Origin: Streptomyces sp. ADI96-02 | GTDB lineage: Bacteria > Actinomycetota > Actinomycetes > Streptomycetales > Streptomycetaceae | Reading direction: 5' to 3' | DNA: 64,000 nucleotides | Assembly: GCF_003846185.1 (NCBI RefSeq) | Contig: NZ_ML123034.1 | Location: 6,820,732 to 6,884,731 of the forward strand | In this document: piece by piece, positions 43,458 through 52,472 of the stretch | How the letters are laid out: each line of letters opens with the position of its first letter | How positions within the stretch are numbered: position 1 is the first letter of the stretch | Program-made: the position numbers and the translations under genes | Notes under the pieces: generated by a model | What the model was told of the DNA's origin: nothing | The model's database searches: none | Seen by the model: the letters and a program-made list of their open reading frames with translations, nothing else

Positions 43458-43508
43458 CTGGAGGGGACGGTGACAAAGGAAACGGGCTCACCGTCAGGTC
43501 CATGAAAT

Positions 43509-43553
43509 CCGGGGTGCGGTCGACGGACGCCGACCGCACCCCGGTCCGTTTTT
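43509..43553 (+). terminator. Classic rho-independent terminator
   Basis: A 14-bp perfect stem (43509-43522 with 43531-43544), an 8-nt loop and then TCCGTTTTT. This is the clearest intrinsic terminator of the window, 52 bp after the SH3 gene. Confidence 0.9.
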
Positions 43554-43637
43554 CGCGACAGGAAGAAATGGCCTCGCCCTGTCGACTCGAGGCCACATGA
43601 TGCCCAGCATTGCCGGGGAGCCGATCTCCGGGCGGCC

Positions 43638-44537
43638 TCACCCGGGTGTCACTTCGCCGTCGGCGACCCGGACGCCGAGCCGGTCGGCCACAGCGGTGAG
43701 GGTCCTGCCCAAGGGGAGGGCGACACGGGTGGTGGCGAGCCGGTCGCCCCGGGTCGGGTCCTGGTTGACGATCACTACCGGGCGTCCTGCCCGGGCCGCC
43801 TGGCGGACGAACCGGAGACCGGACATCACCGTCAACGAGGAGCCCAGCACCAGCAGCGAAGCCGCCTCGGCGACCAGCTCCCGGCAGTGCTCGACCCGCT
43901 GCGGGGGCACGGATTCCCCGAAGAACACCACGTCCGGCTTCAGGATGCCGCCGCAGACCGCGCAGGAGACCACCTGGAAGTCGCCGACCTGTTCGTCGGT
44001 GAGGTCCGCGTCGCCGTCAGGATTGATCGCGGCTGCCACGGGCGCGAAGCCCACGTTGGCCCGCGCCAGCCGCCGGGCCAGATCGCGACGCGGGCTGAAG
44101 GCGCCGCAGGAGAGGCACACGACCTGCCCAAGGCTCCCGTGAAGCTCCACGACGTCCTCGCTCCCGGCGGCCTGGTGCAGACCGTCGACGTTCTGGGTGA
44201 TCACACCCGAGACCAGGCCGTGCCGCGCGAACGCCGCCACGGCCCGGTGCCCGGCGTTGGGACGCGCGGAGCCGAAGGTACGCCAGCCGAGATGGCTGCG
44301 CGCCCAGTACCGGCGCCTGGCCCGGGCGCTGGTGGTGAACTCCTCGTAGGTCATCGGAGTGTGCCGGTTCAGACTCCCGCCCTCGCCCCGATAGTCGGGG
44401 ATGCCCGACTCCGTGGAGATGCCCGCCCCGCTCAGCACCAGCACACCACCGCCGCGCAGGGCATCGACAACCGGCTGAGGGTCCGTGGTGCCGGGCGGGA
44501 GCGCTTCGGTAGGGGTCCAGCTCAGAGTGGGACGCAT
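43638..44537 (-). CDS. Sir2-family NAD-dependent protein deacylase (sirtuin)
   Basis: 299 aa. The NAD motif GAGISTESGIPDYRG (37-51), TQNVDGLH (114-121), catalytic H133 in ELHGS, and zinc cysteines C141, C144, C192 and C195 are all present. It removes acyl groups from lysines and releases O-acyl-ADP-ribose. Two ATGs lie close together; the inner one at 44537 has GGAGG at 7 nt, while the outer has it only 1 nt away. Confidence 0.92.
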   Translation of the reverse strand: MRPTLSWTPTEALPPGTTDPQPVVDALRGGGVLVLSGAGISTESGIPDYRGEGGSLNRHTPMTYEEFTTSARARRRYWARSHLGWRTFGSARPNAGHRAVAAFARHGLVSGVITQNVDGLHQAAGSEDVVELHGSLGQVVCLSCGAFSPRRDLARRLARANVGFAPVAAAINPDGDADLTDEQVGDFQVVSCAVCGGILKPDVVFFGESVPPQRVEHCRELVAEAASLLVLGSSLTVMSGLRFVRQAARAGRPVVIVNQDPTRGDRLATTRVALPLGRTLTAVADRLGVRVADGEVTPG

Positions 44538-44639
44538 GCGCATGCCTCCAGAGTACGGAAGGAGGCCGCCGGCCCGTACGGAACGCCGAAGGGCTGTCCC
44601 CACGGAACACCGAAGGGCTGTCCGAGGCCTTCACGGCGA

Positions 44640-45902
44640 TCAGCCGGCCGAGGCGGCGGCGGGAGCGCGTACGGTGAGAAGGAGGTCTTCGTAGGTGTGG
44701 TGGTGGCGTGCGGTGGCGCGGTGATGGAGCAGACGGGCGGCCCGGGCCGGCTCGCCGGCGTCCACGAGGGCGCGGGCGAGGGTGTCCTGGACGATCTCGC
44801 GTTCCACGCGCACGCCACCGATCCTCTCGGCTCTGTCGCCCAGGGCGGTCAGCAGGTCCGCCGCTGTACGGGGGCGGCCTGCGGTGATCTCCGCCAGTGC
44901 CTGGACCACCGGCGCGAGGACCTCGCGGTAGTCGGGGCGGTCGTCGTCGGCGGCTCGCCGGGCAAGGGCGTTCAGATCGTCGGTGGCGGCCTCCACGGCC
45001 AGCGCGAGGGCGAGGTTGAACGTGTGGAAGACCTCAGCCATCCCGCCCGGCGCGGCGAGCAGGTCCCGTACATGGGCCGGGTCGCTGCGGCCCGCGGGTG
45101 TCTGCCCGGCGAGCAGCAGACGCCAGTTCGTCGCGGCACGCATTCCGACATCCGTACGCGCCAGCGCCGCGTCCGCCCGGTGTCGGGCGTCGGGGAAGTC
45201 ACCACAGGCGATGGACTGCAGAGCGGCGTGCCAGTTCAGATGGCGCGTATGCATCGCGTCCGGATCCACCGAGAGCCACTCGTCGAGGAATCCGATCGCG
45301 GCGGGGCCGGTCCCCAGCTCGTGTTCGGCATGTGCCAGGGCATGCGCTGCGACACCCGAGCGGGAGTGCACGGTCAGTGCCCGCTCGGCCAGATCGTGCG
45401 CCTCACGCACGCGGCCCTGCTCCGCACGGGTCGCGGCCAGCCAACTCGTCCACGCCCAGTCGTCCGGGCCGGCCAGCTCCCACTGCCGCTGCACCAGAGC
45501 GTCCCCGTGCGCGCGGTAGGAGTCGTCAGCGCAGGCGGAAAAGGCTCCCAGCATGAGCCCGGCCGGCCGGTCGGCGGGCCAGCGGGCGAAGTGGCCGACC
45601 AGGTGATCGGCCGTCAGCCGGTACTGCCGGTGGGTATGGAGGAAGATCCCGTACACGAGGCTCGTCTCCCGCTCACCGGCCAATCGCGCGTCCCGGTGCG
45701 CGATCACCAACTGCTCCCTGAGCTCCGCGTCGTCGAGCCGGTCGGCCGTCGCCAGGGTCAACAGCCCCCGAGCCACCCCGCAGGACGGAGCGTCCGCCAC
45801 CCACTCTCTCAGCAGGGGCAGCGCGCGCCCGCTCAGGGACAGCAACTCGAACACCGCCCCCTCCCGCACCCGCGCGCCCGTCACCACGGTCTCCCGCTCC
45901 AC
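44640..45902 (-). CDS. TPR protein resembling tetratricopeptide protein 38 (TTC38)
   Basis: 420 aa, all helical with TPR-like spacing. The segment AAHALAHAEHELGTGPAAIGFLDEW, taken with HLNWHAALQS (separated here for length), recalls the His/Trp-rich core of TTC38-type proteins. No signal peptide or catalytic motif recognised. The GTG at 45902 follows GAGAGGATC. Function unknown; probably a scaffold. The resemblance to TTC38 is from pattern only. Confidence 0.7.
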   Translation of the reverse strand: MERETVVTGARVREGAVFELLSLSGRALPLLREWVADAPSCGVARGLLTLATADRLDDAELREQLVIAHRDARLAGERETSLVYGIFLHTHRQYRLTADHLVGHFARWPADRPAGLMLGAFSACADDSYRAHGDALVQRQWELAGPDDWAWTSWLAATRAEQGRVREAHDLAERALTVHSRSGVAAHALAHAEHELGTGPAAIGFLDEWLSVDPDAMHTRHLNWHAALQSIACGDFPDARHRADAALARTDVGMRAATNWRLLLAGQTPAGRSDPAHVRDLLAAPGGMAEVFHTFNLALALAVEAATDDLNALARRAADDDRPDYREVLAPVVQALAEITAGRPRTAADLLTALGDRAERIGGVRVEREIVQDTLARALVDAGEPARAARLLHHRATARHHHTYEDLLLTVRAPAAASAG

Positions 45903-45936
45903 CCGGTCGGATCCTCTCAGCTGCCTCTGTTCCGCC

Positions 45937-46236
45937 TCACACGCTGGAGGAGAAGACGGCGGTGCAGACGATGCCGCTGTTGCCGCAGTCGTTGCGCCCC
46001 AGGTGCAGCGGCAGACCGGTGTGGTTTGCGCTCACGGCCCCGCTTCCGGCCGCGGTGGCGCCGGCGGTCTGCGCACCGCCCTGGCTGGCGCAGGTGTTGC
46101 CGAACGCGGCGTTCCCGACACCGATGACGTTCGCGTGTGCGGCTCCGGCCGGCAGCAACGCCGCGCCGGCCACCGCACCCAGCGCCGCGACGCCCACGCG
46201 CCCGGCACTGTTGAGGCCCCAAGTCCCTGCACTCAT
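45937..46236 (-). CDS. Chaplin-like small secreted protein
   Basis: 99 aa. A signal peptide (about 12-34) precedes a short mature part. ANVIGVGNAAFGNTC, and later a stretch with HTGLPLHL and NDCGNS, echo chaplin motifs (NPAFGNxC; VQVPVxVPVNVCGN). It has three cysteines rather than two and is not a textbook chaplin. Chaplins coat aerial hyphae and spores. GGAGGAAGACC before the ATG is a strong ribosome site. Confidence 0.65.
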   Translation of the reverse strand: MSAGTWGLNSAGRVGVAALGAVAGAALLPAGAAHANVIGVGNAAFGNTCASQGGAQTAGATAAGSGAVSANHTGLPLHLGRNDCGNSGIVCTAVFSSSV

Positions 46237-46502
46237 GGTCTTCCTCCTTCGTCGGGCCCGGATGCCGGCGCCCGCCCGTGACCACCGCCCGGCGATCACG
46301 GGCGGCACAGGCCCAACGAGGTGGCCAGGCCCGCGACACGCGTGTCACACCGTCCAGGGGACATGGCCGCACCTGTTGACGGCCGGCCGATCGAAGGTTC
46401 CCGGCAGCGCGGACCGCTCCGGGAGCCGCGTCCGGCTCCTCGCCCAGGGCCCGCCGTCCGGATGTCCGTGCCCGCCGGCCGTCAGGCGCCGGCGGCCGGG
46501 CA

Positions 46503-47915
46503 TCAGGCGGAGGCGTCCTCGGTGGAGCACGGGTCGCAGCAGGCGGGGGCACGTACGACGCATACGGTGACCGAGTCGGCGTTGTTCGTCGGGTCGGGGT
46601 CCTTCTCGACGCCTGCGGCGGTCGCGGTGTTGGTGATCCGACCGGTCACGGCGGCCTTGGCCCGCACGACGACGGTGGCGCCCGCCCCGTCGGCCAGGTC
46701 GCCGACGGTCCACCGCCCCGTCGTCGGATCGTGGGCCCCCTGGGACGGCTCGGAGGACAGGAAGCGCAGGCCGTCCGGGAGCCGGTCGACGACGGTGACG
46801 CCGGTGGCTCGGTTCGGCCCGGAATTGCGGACGGTGATCCGGTAGGTCACGGTCTGGCCGATCGTGACGGTGGTCGCGTCAGCCGCCTTCACCACGGCCA
46901 GATCGGCGGCCGGGTTGACCTCGGTGACCGTTTCGTTGGACGTGGCGGCCAGCGCCTCGGGGGTCGGTCCCAGCCGGTTCTCGTAGGCGGCGGTGGCGCT
47001 GTTGGCGATGCTCCGGCCTCCGGCCGCCCGATCGATGGTGACCCGGTACTCCACCGTGGTGCCGCCCGGCAAGTCCGCGGTGTTGGCCAGACTTCCGCCC
47101 CGGACGCTGGAAGCGCCGTCGCCCAGATGGAAGACGACTCTGTCGCCCCCGGCGTCGTAATACGCCTGGTCGTCGCCGCTCCGGTCCGTCTTCGGCCCGG
47201 CGTTGGGGCCGTCGACGACGCGCAGCGAACCGGGCAGGTAGGTCGTGCCCGGCGGGATCGCATCGGTCAGGGTCAGGGCTTCGGCCGCGCCCCCGCCCTC
47301 GTTGGCCGCCCTGATGCGGTAGGTGACGACGTCCCCCACCTCCAGAGGCCCCGTCGGGGCGGCGGTCTTGGTCAGCACCACGAGGGGGGCCGTACCGAAG
47401 AAGATGCCGTCCAGGAAGTTGCCCACCGCCTGGCTGCCGCCTGCGGCGGAGACGGAACGGAAGGCGAATCGAGTCGTGGTCTGACCTGCCGGCACGGTGT
47501 AGGTGCCCGTGTAGTAGCCCCAGACGGAGTTGCCGTCGGTGAAGCGCCGCTGTTCGGCCGTGGAACCCGGCGCGCCGATGTCCAGGGCCATGGTGTCCTG
47601 GCCGGCCCTCCCGCGGTGGTACAGCCGCCAGTACAGCTTGGAGCCGGGCGAGGTCAGCAGGTCCTGGTAGAGCGTGGCCACCTGGTTCGCGTTGAGCTCG
47701 GCGAACTGGGACCCGTGGGCGGCCGGCACCCCGTTGAACCCGGAACGCCACAGCTCGATCTGGTGGTCGGTCGCGGTGGTGCGCCAGCCCGGGACCCGCT
47801 TCGCGGCCCCCGTCTGCGACGCGTCCGGAAGGATCTCGTAGTTGGTGACCACCGGCTCTTCGAAGCTTCCATTCACCAGGGCGACCCGTAGCGGGGCAGG
47901 AGAGGGTGTAGTCAC
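46503..47915 (-). CDS. DUF11-repeat surface-type protein without signal peptide
   Basis: 470 aa. The N-terminal part (about 10-170: ALVNGSFEEPVV, PGWRTT, GSQFAELNA) resembles DUF642-like galactose-binding modules. Two DUF11 beta-sandwich repeats follow (about 178-300 and 335-450), with TLTDAIPPGTTYLPGSL and TVVDRLPDGLRFLSS. The tail has a Cys cluster (CVVRAPACCDPC). Such proteins are usually secreted and wall-attached, but no signal peptide or sorting motif is visible. The start is GTG with AGGGGAAG ahead, and no better start adds a leader. Confidence 0.8.
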   Translation of the reverse strand: MTTPSPAPLRVALVNGSFEEPVVTNYEILPDASQTGAAKRVPGWRTTATDHQIELWRSGFNGVPAAHGSQFAELNANQVATLYQDLLTSPGSKLYWRLYHRGRAGQDTMALDIGAPGSTAEQRRFTDGNSVWGYYTGTYTVPAGQTTTRFAFRSVSAAGGSQAVGNFLDGIFFGTAPLVVLTKTAAPTGPLEVGDVVTYRIRAANEGGGAAEALTLTDAIPPGTTYLPGSLRVVDGPNAGPKTDRSGDDQAYYDAGGDRVVFHLGDGASSVRGGSLANTADLPGGTTVEYRVTIDRAAGGRSIANSATAAYENRLGPTPEALAATSNETVTEVNPAADLAVVKAADATTVTIGQTVTYRITVRNSGPNRATGVTVVDRLPDGLRFLSSEPSQGAHDPTTGRWTVGDLADGAGATVVVRAKAAVTGRITNTATAAGVEKDPDPTNNADSVTVCVVRAPACCDPCSTEDASA

Positions 47916-48456
47916 TGGCTTCCCCTATGTTCGGCGCGGCTCGATGGGGGTCCGGCCGACCGGACCGGGTCCGCGGCGGCGATGGATCCGCCGAAAGTCC
48001 AACGCGGATCAAGAAGTACCGACAGCGCCGGTGCGTCTGTCCCGGCCAATCCGGAGCAGCGGGTTTACGCGCAGCGACCGCCGAGCCCGACGGCCCCGGC
48101 CCGCCTGCCCCTTCACGCTCGGTTCACTTCTGACCCACGGGGCGCACTCCTTCCTGCCGGCGCCTTCGAGGACAGCCGAAAACACCGGGGCCGTACGTCG
48201 AATTCGCCCGTCACGAGGGTGATCGGCCAAGCGGCCGATTGACGCTTGCCGTCCCGGCGGGCGGCGGACAGCAGCCGGCCGAGGGCAGGTCACCGCCGGC
48301 CGCGAGGCGGTTGCCGCGCATGCGGGCGATATGAGGGGAGCGCGATCGCCGACCTGGACGGGCCGTTCCGCAGAACGCGGGAGGGAGAAAATCTCCACCC
48401 CTGTCTCCACCCGCGGGTCCAGGCGTGACGTGCCTGATCAGAGCAGGCTACGGGGC
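47916..48456. other. Divergent intergenic region
   Basis: 541 bp without a gene. A perfect 7-bp hairpin (47949-47966) lies in the leader of the DUF11 gene. Otherwise nothing is seen. Confidence 0.5.
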
Positions 48457-48999
48457 ATGACAGCGACCCAATGGATCACCGATATCGCCCTCGTCCTGAT
48501 CGTCTTCCGCCAACTCCGGGAAGGGCGCCTGGGGCCCAGGTCGTACCTGCTTCCCCTCGGGATCATCTCCTTCGTGGCCTACAGGTACCTCGACACCATC
48601 CCCACCGGCGGCAATGACCTGAAGCTGATCGGGGTGCTGGTGGGAGTGGGCGCCCTGCTCGGTGTCGCGGGCGGCGTGTTCACCCGGCTACGCGTCGTCG
48701 GCGACCACGTCCTCATCAAGGCCGGTCTGATATCGGCGGTCCTGTGGGTGATCGGCATGGGCGCCCGCATCGGCTTCCAGCAGTGGGTGGAGCACGGCGG
48801 CGCGGACGACGTGGCACGGTTCAGCGTGGATCACCACATCACCGGCGAGCAGGCATGGCTGGCGGCCCTGCTGCTGATGGCGCTGACCGAGGTGGTCTCG
48901 CGGCTGGCCACGATCTTCGTACGCAGCCGGATGCTGCCGCGCCCGGGCGGCTTCGGGGCGTCCGTCCGGCCGGGGGCTGCGACAACCCGGGTGAACTGA
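48457..48999 (+). CDS. DUF1453/CcdC-like membrane protein
   Basis: 180 aa with four to five membrane helices (about 5-20, 28-45, 55-75, 88-107, 133-155). The family is seen next to cytochrome c biogenesis or sensor genes. It lies 20 bp before the histidine kinase, so it may be part of the sensing unit. An in-frame start upstream would add 42 polar, Arg-rich residues, which is unlikely. Confidence 0.75.
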   Translation: MTATQWITDIALVLIVFRQLREGRLGPRSYLLPLGIISFVAYRYLDTIPTGGNDLKLIGVLVGVGALLGVAGGVFTRLRVVGDHVLIKAGLISAVLWVIGMGARIGFQQWVEHGGADDVARFSVDHHITGEQAWLAALLLMALTEVVSRLATIFVRSRMLPRPGGFGASVRPGAATTRVN

Positions 49000-49019
49000 C
49001 CGTGGGCTATGGTCGCGGC

Positions 49020-50198
49020 ATGCCAGCAGTACAGCCCCGCCGCCCCGCCGCCCTGGTCGGGCCGGTCGGCGGGCGGCTGCCGGAACGGACGAACCGCAAG
49101 CAGTGGGTGCTGCCGGCCGCGGTCATCGTCGCCGGGATCGTCACGATCCGGCCCCTGGACGTCAGCGGCCAGGGGCTGGCCGTGGCCCTGCTCCTCCTGG
49201 TCAACTGCGCGGTGATGGCCGCACGGCTGCTGCCCGAGACCGGGCTTCCCCCACGGTTCACCGTCGCCTGGATGGTGTCCGGAATTCTCGCGGCAGCCGC
49301 CCTGATGGCGGTCAGCGACTCCGGTACGTCCTACCTCTTCGCGTTCTTCCTCGCCGCCTACATCGGATACCGGCTCGATACCGGACCGGCCCTGGCGCTC
49401 GCCGCGGCCTGCGGTCTCCTCTGCGGCGGAGCACTCTTCCTGGTCGGCGAGCGGGACACCCTGTCCCTGGCGACAGGTCTCGCCACCGGCGCTCCGGTGC
49501 TGGCCGGCATAGCCGGACGCAGCCGGAACGAGGCCACCCAGGCGGTGATCGCGGCGGCGGAAGCCTCCGAGCACGCCGCCCGTGCCGAAGCCCGGACAGC
49601 CGTGCTGACCGAGCGCGGCCGGATCGCCCGGGACATCCACGACGTCCTGGCGCACGCGCTGGCCGGTGTGAACATGCAACTGGAACTGGTCGACGCCCTG
49701 ATCGAGACGGGAGACCTGGACAGGGTGCGCGAGGCCACGGACAAGGCGCACAGCCTGGTCAAGGACAGTCTGCGGCAGGCCCAGTGGACCGTCCACGCCC
49801 TGCGCGAGGACTCCCTGCCCCTGGTGGAGAGCCTGGCCGCGATGCTCGATTCATCCGGCCACCGCAACGCCCTCACCGTGACCGGAACGGTGCCCGAGCT
49901 ACCTGCGCAGGTCACTCAGGGACTCCTGCGCATCGCCCAGGAAGCCCTGACCAACGCCGCCCGGCACGCCCCCGGCGGCGCGGTCGGGGCACACCTGACG
50001 TACTCCGGCGGATCGACCACACTGATGATCAGCAACCGCCCCGCCACCGAGCGGGTGACGGAAGGCTGGGGGAGCGGGATGGGACTCATCGGCATGAGGG
50101 AACGGGTCGCCCTGCTGGGCGGGGCGCTCACCGTCGGGCCGGTCACCACCGGGGCCGACCGGGGCGGCTGGCGCGTGGAGGCGGTGATCCCCGGATGA
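49020..50198 (+). CDS. NarL-type sensor histidine kinase
   Basis: 392 aa: four to five N-terminal spans (about 28-165), then a HisKA_3 dimerisation domain with the phospho-accepting H207 in RIARDIHDVLAHALAG. The HATPase domain has EALTNAARHA and GSGMGLIGMRER. It autophosphorylates and passes phosphate to the overlapping regulator gene. The stimulus is unknown. Confidence 0.9.
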   Translation: MPAVQPRRPAALVGPVGGRLPERTNRKQWVLPAAVIVAGIVTIRPLDVSGQGLAVALLLLVNCAVMAARLLPETGLPPRFTVAWMVSGILAAAALMAVSDSGTSYLFAFFLAAYIGYRLDTGPALALAAACGLLCGGALFLVGERDTLSLATGLATGAPVLAGIAGRSRNEATQAVIAAAEASEHAARAEARTAVLTERGRIARDIHDVLAHALAGVNMQLELVDALIETGDLDRVREATDKAHSLVKDSLRQAQWTVHALREDSLPLVESLAAMLDSSGHRNALTVTGTVPELPAQVTQGLLRIAQEALTNAARHAPGGAVGAHLTYSGGSTTLMISNRPATERVTEGWGSGMGLIGMRERVALLGGALTVGPVTTGADRGGWRVEAVIPG

Positions 50199-50881
50199 GC
50201 GGAGGCGATCCCCGGATCAGTGGAACAGACACCGGCTCCGTATCCATCAGGGTGATCGTGGCCGACGACCAGGCCGCGATCCGTGAACCGCTCGCCGCCG
50301 TTCTCGCCCTGGCTCCCGACATCGACGTCGTCGCGACCGCGGCGGACGGGGCCGAGGCGCTGGCCGCAGCGGCGTCCGTTCCCGTGGACGTGGTGCTCAT
50401 GGACCTGAGGATGCCCGTGATGGACGGGACCGAGGCGACCCGACGACTGAGCGAGGACCATCCGCGAGTGGCGGTGGTGATCCTGACCACTTTCGCCGAC
50501 GACGACTCGATCATGGCCGCGCTGAGCGCCGGGGCCCGTGGCTACCTGACGAAGAACGCGGGACGCGAGGACATCGCCCGGGCCGTCCGGGCCGCCGCCG
50601 CGGGGCAGTCCGTGCTCGACCGCGCAGTACAGGCCCGGCTCCTCGCCGCGGCCCGGACACCCCGTCCCGCTCCGGAACGGCCCCTCCCCGCGGACCTAAC
50701 CCCTCGCGAACGCGAAGTGCTCACTCTCATCGGACAGGGCCTGCCGAACCGGGCCATCGCGGAGACGCTCTTCATCAGTGAGGCCACGGTCAAGACCCAC
50801 ATCAACAACCTGTTCGCCAAGGCGGACATCCGCAACCGTGTCGATGCCATCCGCCGTGCCGTCGCAGCCGGACTCGCCTGA
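50195..50881 (+). CDS. NarL/LuxR-family response regulator
   Basis: 228 aa. The receiver domain has acidic D24/D25 and phospho-acceptor D70 in VVLMDLRMP. A LuxR helix-turn-helix lies near 165-225 (LTPREREVLTLIGQG, TVKTHINNLFAK). The ATG overlaps the kinase stop (ATGA), so they form a cognate pair. Confidence 0.93.
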   Translation: MSGGDPRISGTDTGSVSIRVIVADDQAAIREPLAAVLALAPDIDVVATAADGAEALAAAASVPVDVVLMDLRMPVMDGTEATRRLSEDHPRVAVVILTTFADDDSIMAALSAGARGYLTKNAGREDIARAVRAAAAGQSVLDRAVQARLLAAARTPRPAPERPLPADLTPREREVLTLIGQGLPNRAIAETLFISEATVKTHINNLFAKADIRNRVDAIRRAVAAGLA

Positions 50882-51063
50882 CCGGCGAAGACGGCGTCCG
50901 GCCGCCGGTGGCCACGCCGCCCGACCCTGCTGTCGGGGCCGCCGCGCCGCTCCCGTAGGTCACTCGTACGGCCGAACGGGCCGCTCTGCCCCCCCCGGGG
51001 CGTGTCGGATGCCGGAACTGCACCCCGGGTACCGCCGCCGTGTCGGTTCGGCCGCACGGCCGG
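50882..51063. other. Spacer after the response regulator gene
   Basis: Very GC-rich, with short weak hairpins. No gene. Confidence 0.4.
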
Positions 51064-51213
51064 TCACCCGACTCCCACAGCGGATGCCCCGGTGAGTTGA
51101 GGCCACTCGGTCGGGCCTCGCGCCGACGGTTCGCCGGTGCCCGGAGGCATGGGTAGCGCAGAAGCGATGTCGCTGATATGGCTGGAGGCGCCGGAGATGT
51201 CCTTCTGCTGCAT
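51064..51213 (-). CDS. Possible 49-aa peptide divergent from kamA
   Basis: Begins MQQKDISGASSHISDIASAL and ends GASAVGVG. The third-codon GC is higher than in the two other frames of the same strand. GGGGAG lies 3-4 nt before the ATG, a little close. It is polar and Gly/Ser/Pro-rich with no cysteine. No family recognised. It might be a small regulatory or precursor peptide. Confidence 0.4.
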   Translation of the reverse strand: MQQKDISGASSHISDIASALPMPPGTGEPSARGPTEWPQLTGASAVGVG

Positions 51214-51231
51214 TCACTCCCCATCCGTGCG

Positions 51232-51247
51232 TGAATGAGGTCACTCA
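51232..51247. promoter_or_regulatory. 16-bp near-palindrome before kamA
   Basis: TGAATGAGGTCACTCA: arms TGAATGA and TCACTCA differ by one pair. It lies between the 49-aa frame and the KamA gene, in the only AT-rich part of the spacer. Confidence 0.4.
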
Positions 51248-51367
51248 ATTTTGGAGCGGATTTCCGGAAGGTGAATTGCGGACGGTTTTCACGTCTGTGG
51301 AAGTCATCGACACGGGTCGCCTGATAATCCTCACAAACACTGGAGCACAGTCAGGAAGGAAAGCGCC

Positions 51368-52420
51368 ATGACGCGTAAGAATCGCACCATCCGTACTCCC
51401 GACTCCCTCCTGGAGGAGAAGCTGATCGATCAGGACGACCTCACCGGCGTGCGCGAGGTCGCCGAGCACTATGCCGTGAGCATCACCCCGGCCATGCAGC
51501 AACGCATCGTCGACCTGGACGATCCGGTGGGGCGGCAGTTCATCCCGAGCGAAGCCGAGCTGATCACGACTCCGGAGGAACGCGCCGACCCCATCGGCGA
51601 CGACCCCTACACTCCGGTGAAGGGAATCACCCACCGCTATCCCGACCGGCTGCTCATCAAGCCCATGCATCTGTGCCCCGTTTACTGCCGCTTCTGCTTC
51701 CGGCGTGAAGTCGTCGGCCCGGGCGAGGGAATGCTCTCCGCGGACGAGATGGAAGCGGCGCTGGACTACGTCCGTTCGCACACCGAGATCTGGGAGGTCA
51801 TCTTCACCGGAGGCGACCCCCTGCTCATATCCCCGGCCAGGCTCCGCCCCATCCTCGCAGCGCTCGACGCGGTCGACCACGTCAGGACCATCCGCTTCCA
51901 CACCCGGGTCCCCGTCGTCGACCCGGGGCGCATCACCGACGAACTCGTCGAGACCCTCACCATGGACACCCCCGTCTGGATCGTCGTCCACACCAACCAC
52001 CAACAGGAGATCGGCGAGGACGCACGCGTCGCGCTCCGACGTCTCAGCGATGGCGGGATCCCGCTGCTGAGCCAGACCGTGCTCCTCAAAGGCGTGAACG
52101 ACAACGCCGAGGCCCTGGAGGGCCTGTTCCGCACCCTGGTCGCCAACCGGGTCAAGCCCTACTACCTCCACCACGGCGACCTCGCCCAGGGAACCAGCCA
52201 CTTCCGCACCAGCATCGAAACGGGCCAGGAACTGATGCGCTCCCTGCGCGGCGATGTATCCGGAACCTGCCAGCCGCTCTACGTCCTGGACATTCCCGGA
52301 GGCCACGGCAAGGTTCCCATCGGCCCCACCTACCTGCGGACCGATGGCGAAGCCCACCAGGTGTCCGACCCGTGGGGCGAACAGCACGCCTACCCGCCGC
52401 GAACGTCGGACGACACCTGA
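51368..52420 (+). CDS. kamA: KamA-family radical SAM lysine 2,3-aminomutase
   Basis: 350 aa. The radical SAM cluster CPVYCRFC gives C103, C107 and C110. The PLP lysine lies in DIPGGHGKVPIG (about 317). The expected reaction is L-lysine to beta-lysine using SAM and PLP. It is shorter than clostridial enzymes (about 416 aa) and close to EpmB (about 340 aa). No EpmA or EF-P gene is nearby, and a GNAT gene follows. The ATG is preceded by AGGAAGGAAAG. Confidence 0.88.
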   Translation: MTRKNRTIRTPDSLLEEKLIDQDDLTGVREVAEHYAVSITPAMQQRIVDLDDPVGRQFIPSEAELITTPEERADPIGDDPYTPVKGITHRYPDRLLIKPMHLCPVYCRFCFRREVVGPGEGMLSADEMEAALDYVRSHTEIWEVIFTGGDPLLISPARLRPILAALDAVDHVRTIRFHTRVPVVDPGRITDELVETLTMDTPVWIVVHTNHQQEIGEDARVALRRLSDGGIPLLSQTVLLKGVNDNAEALEGLFRTLVANRVKPYYLHHGDLAQGTSHFRTSIETGQELMRSLRGDVSGTCQPLYVLDIPGGHGKVPIGPTYLRTDGEAHQVSDPWGEQHAYPPRTSDDT

Positions 52421-52472
52421 CGACCCTCCCCGCCATCCGCCTGGGACGGCGAACACAGAACAGGAACGGCCG

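Noticed and set aside
51368..52420. EpmB (EF-P beta-lysylation) assignment
   Set aside because: Length fits, but no EpmA-like or EF-P gene is in the window and a GNAT gene follows instead. It remains possible if partners are elsewhere.
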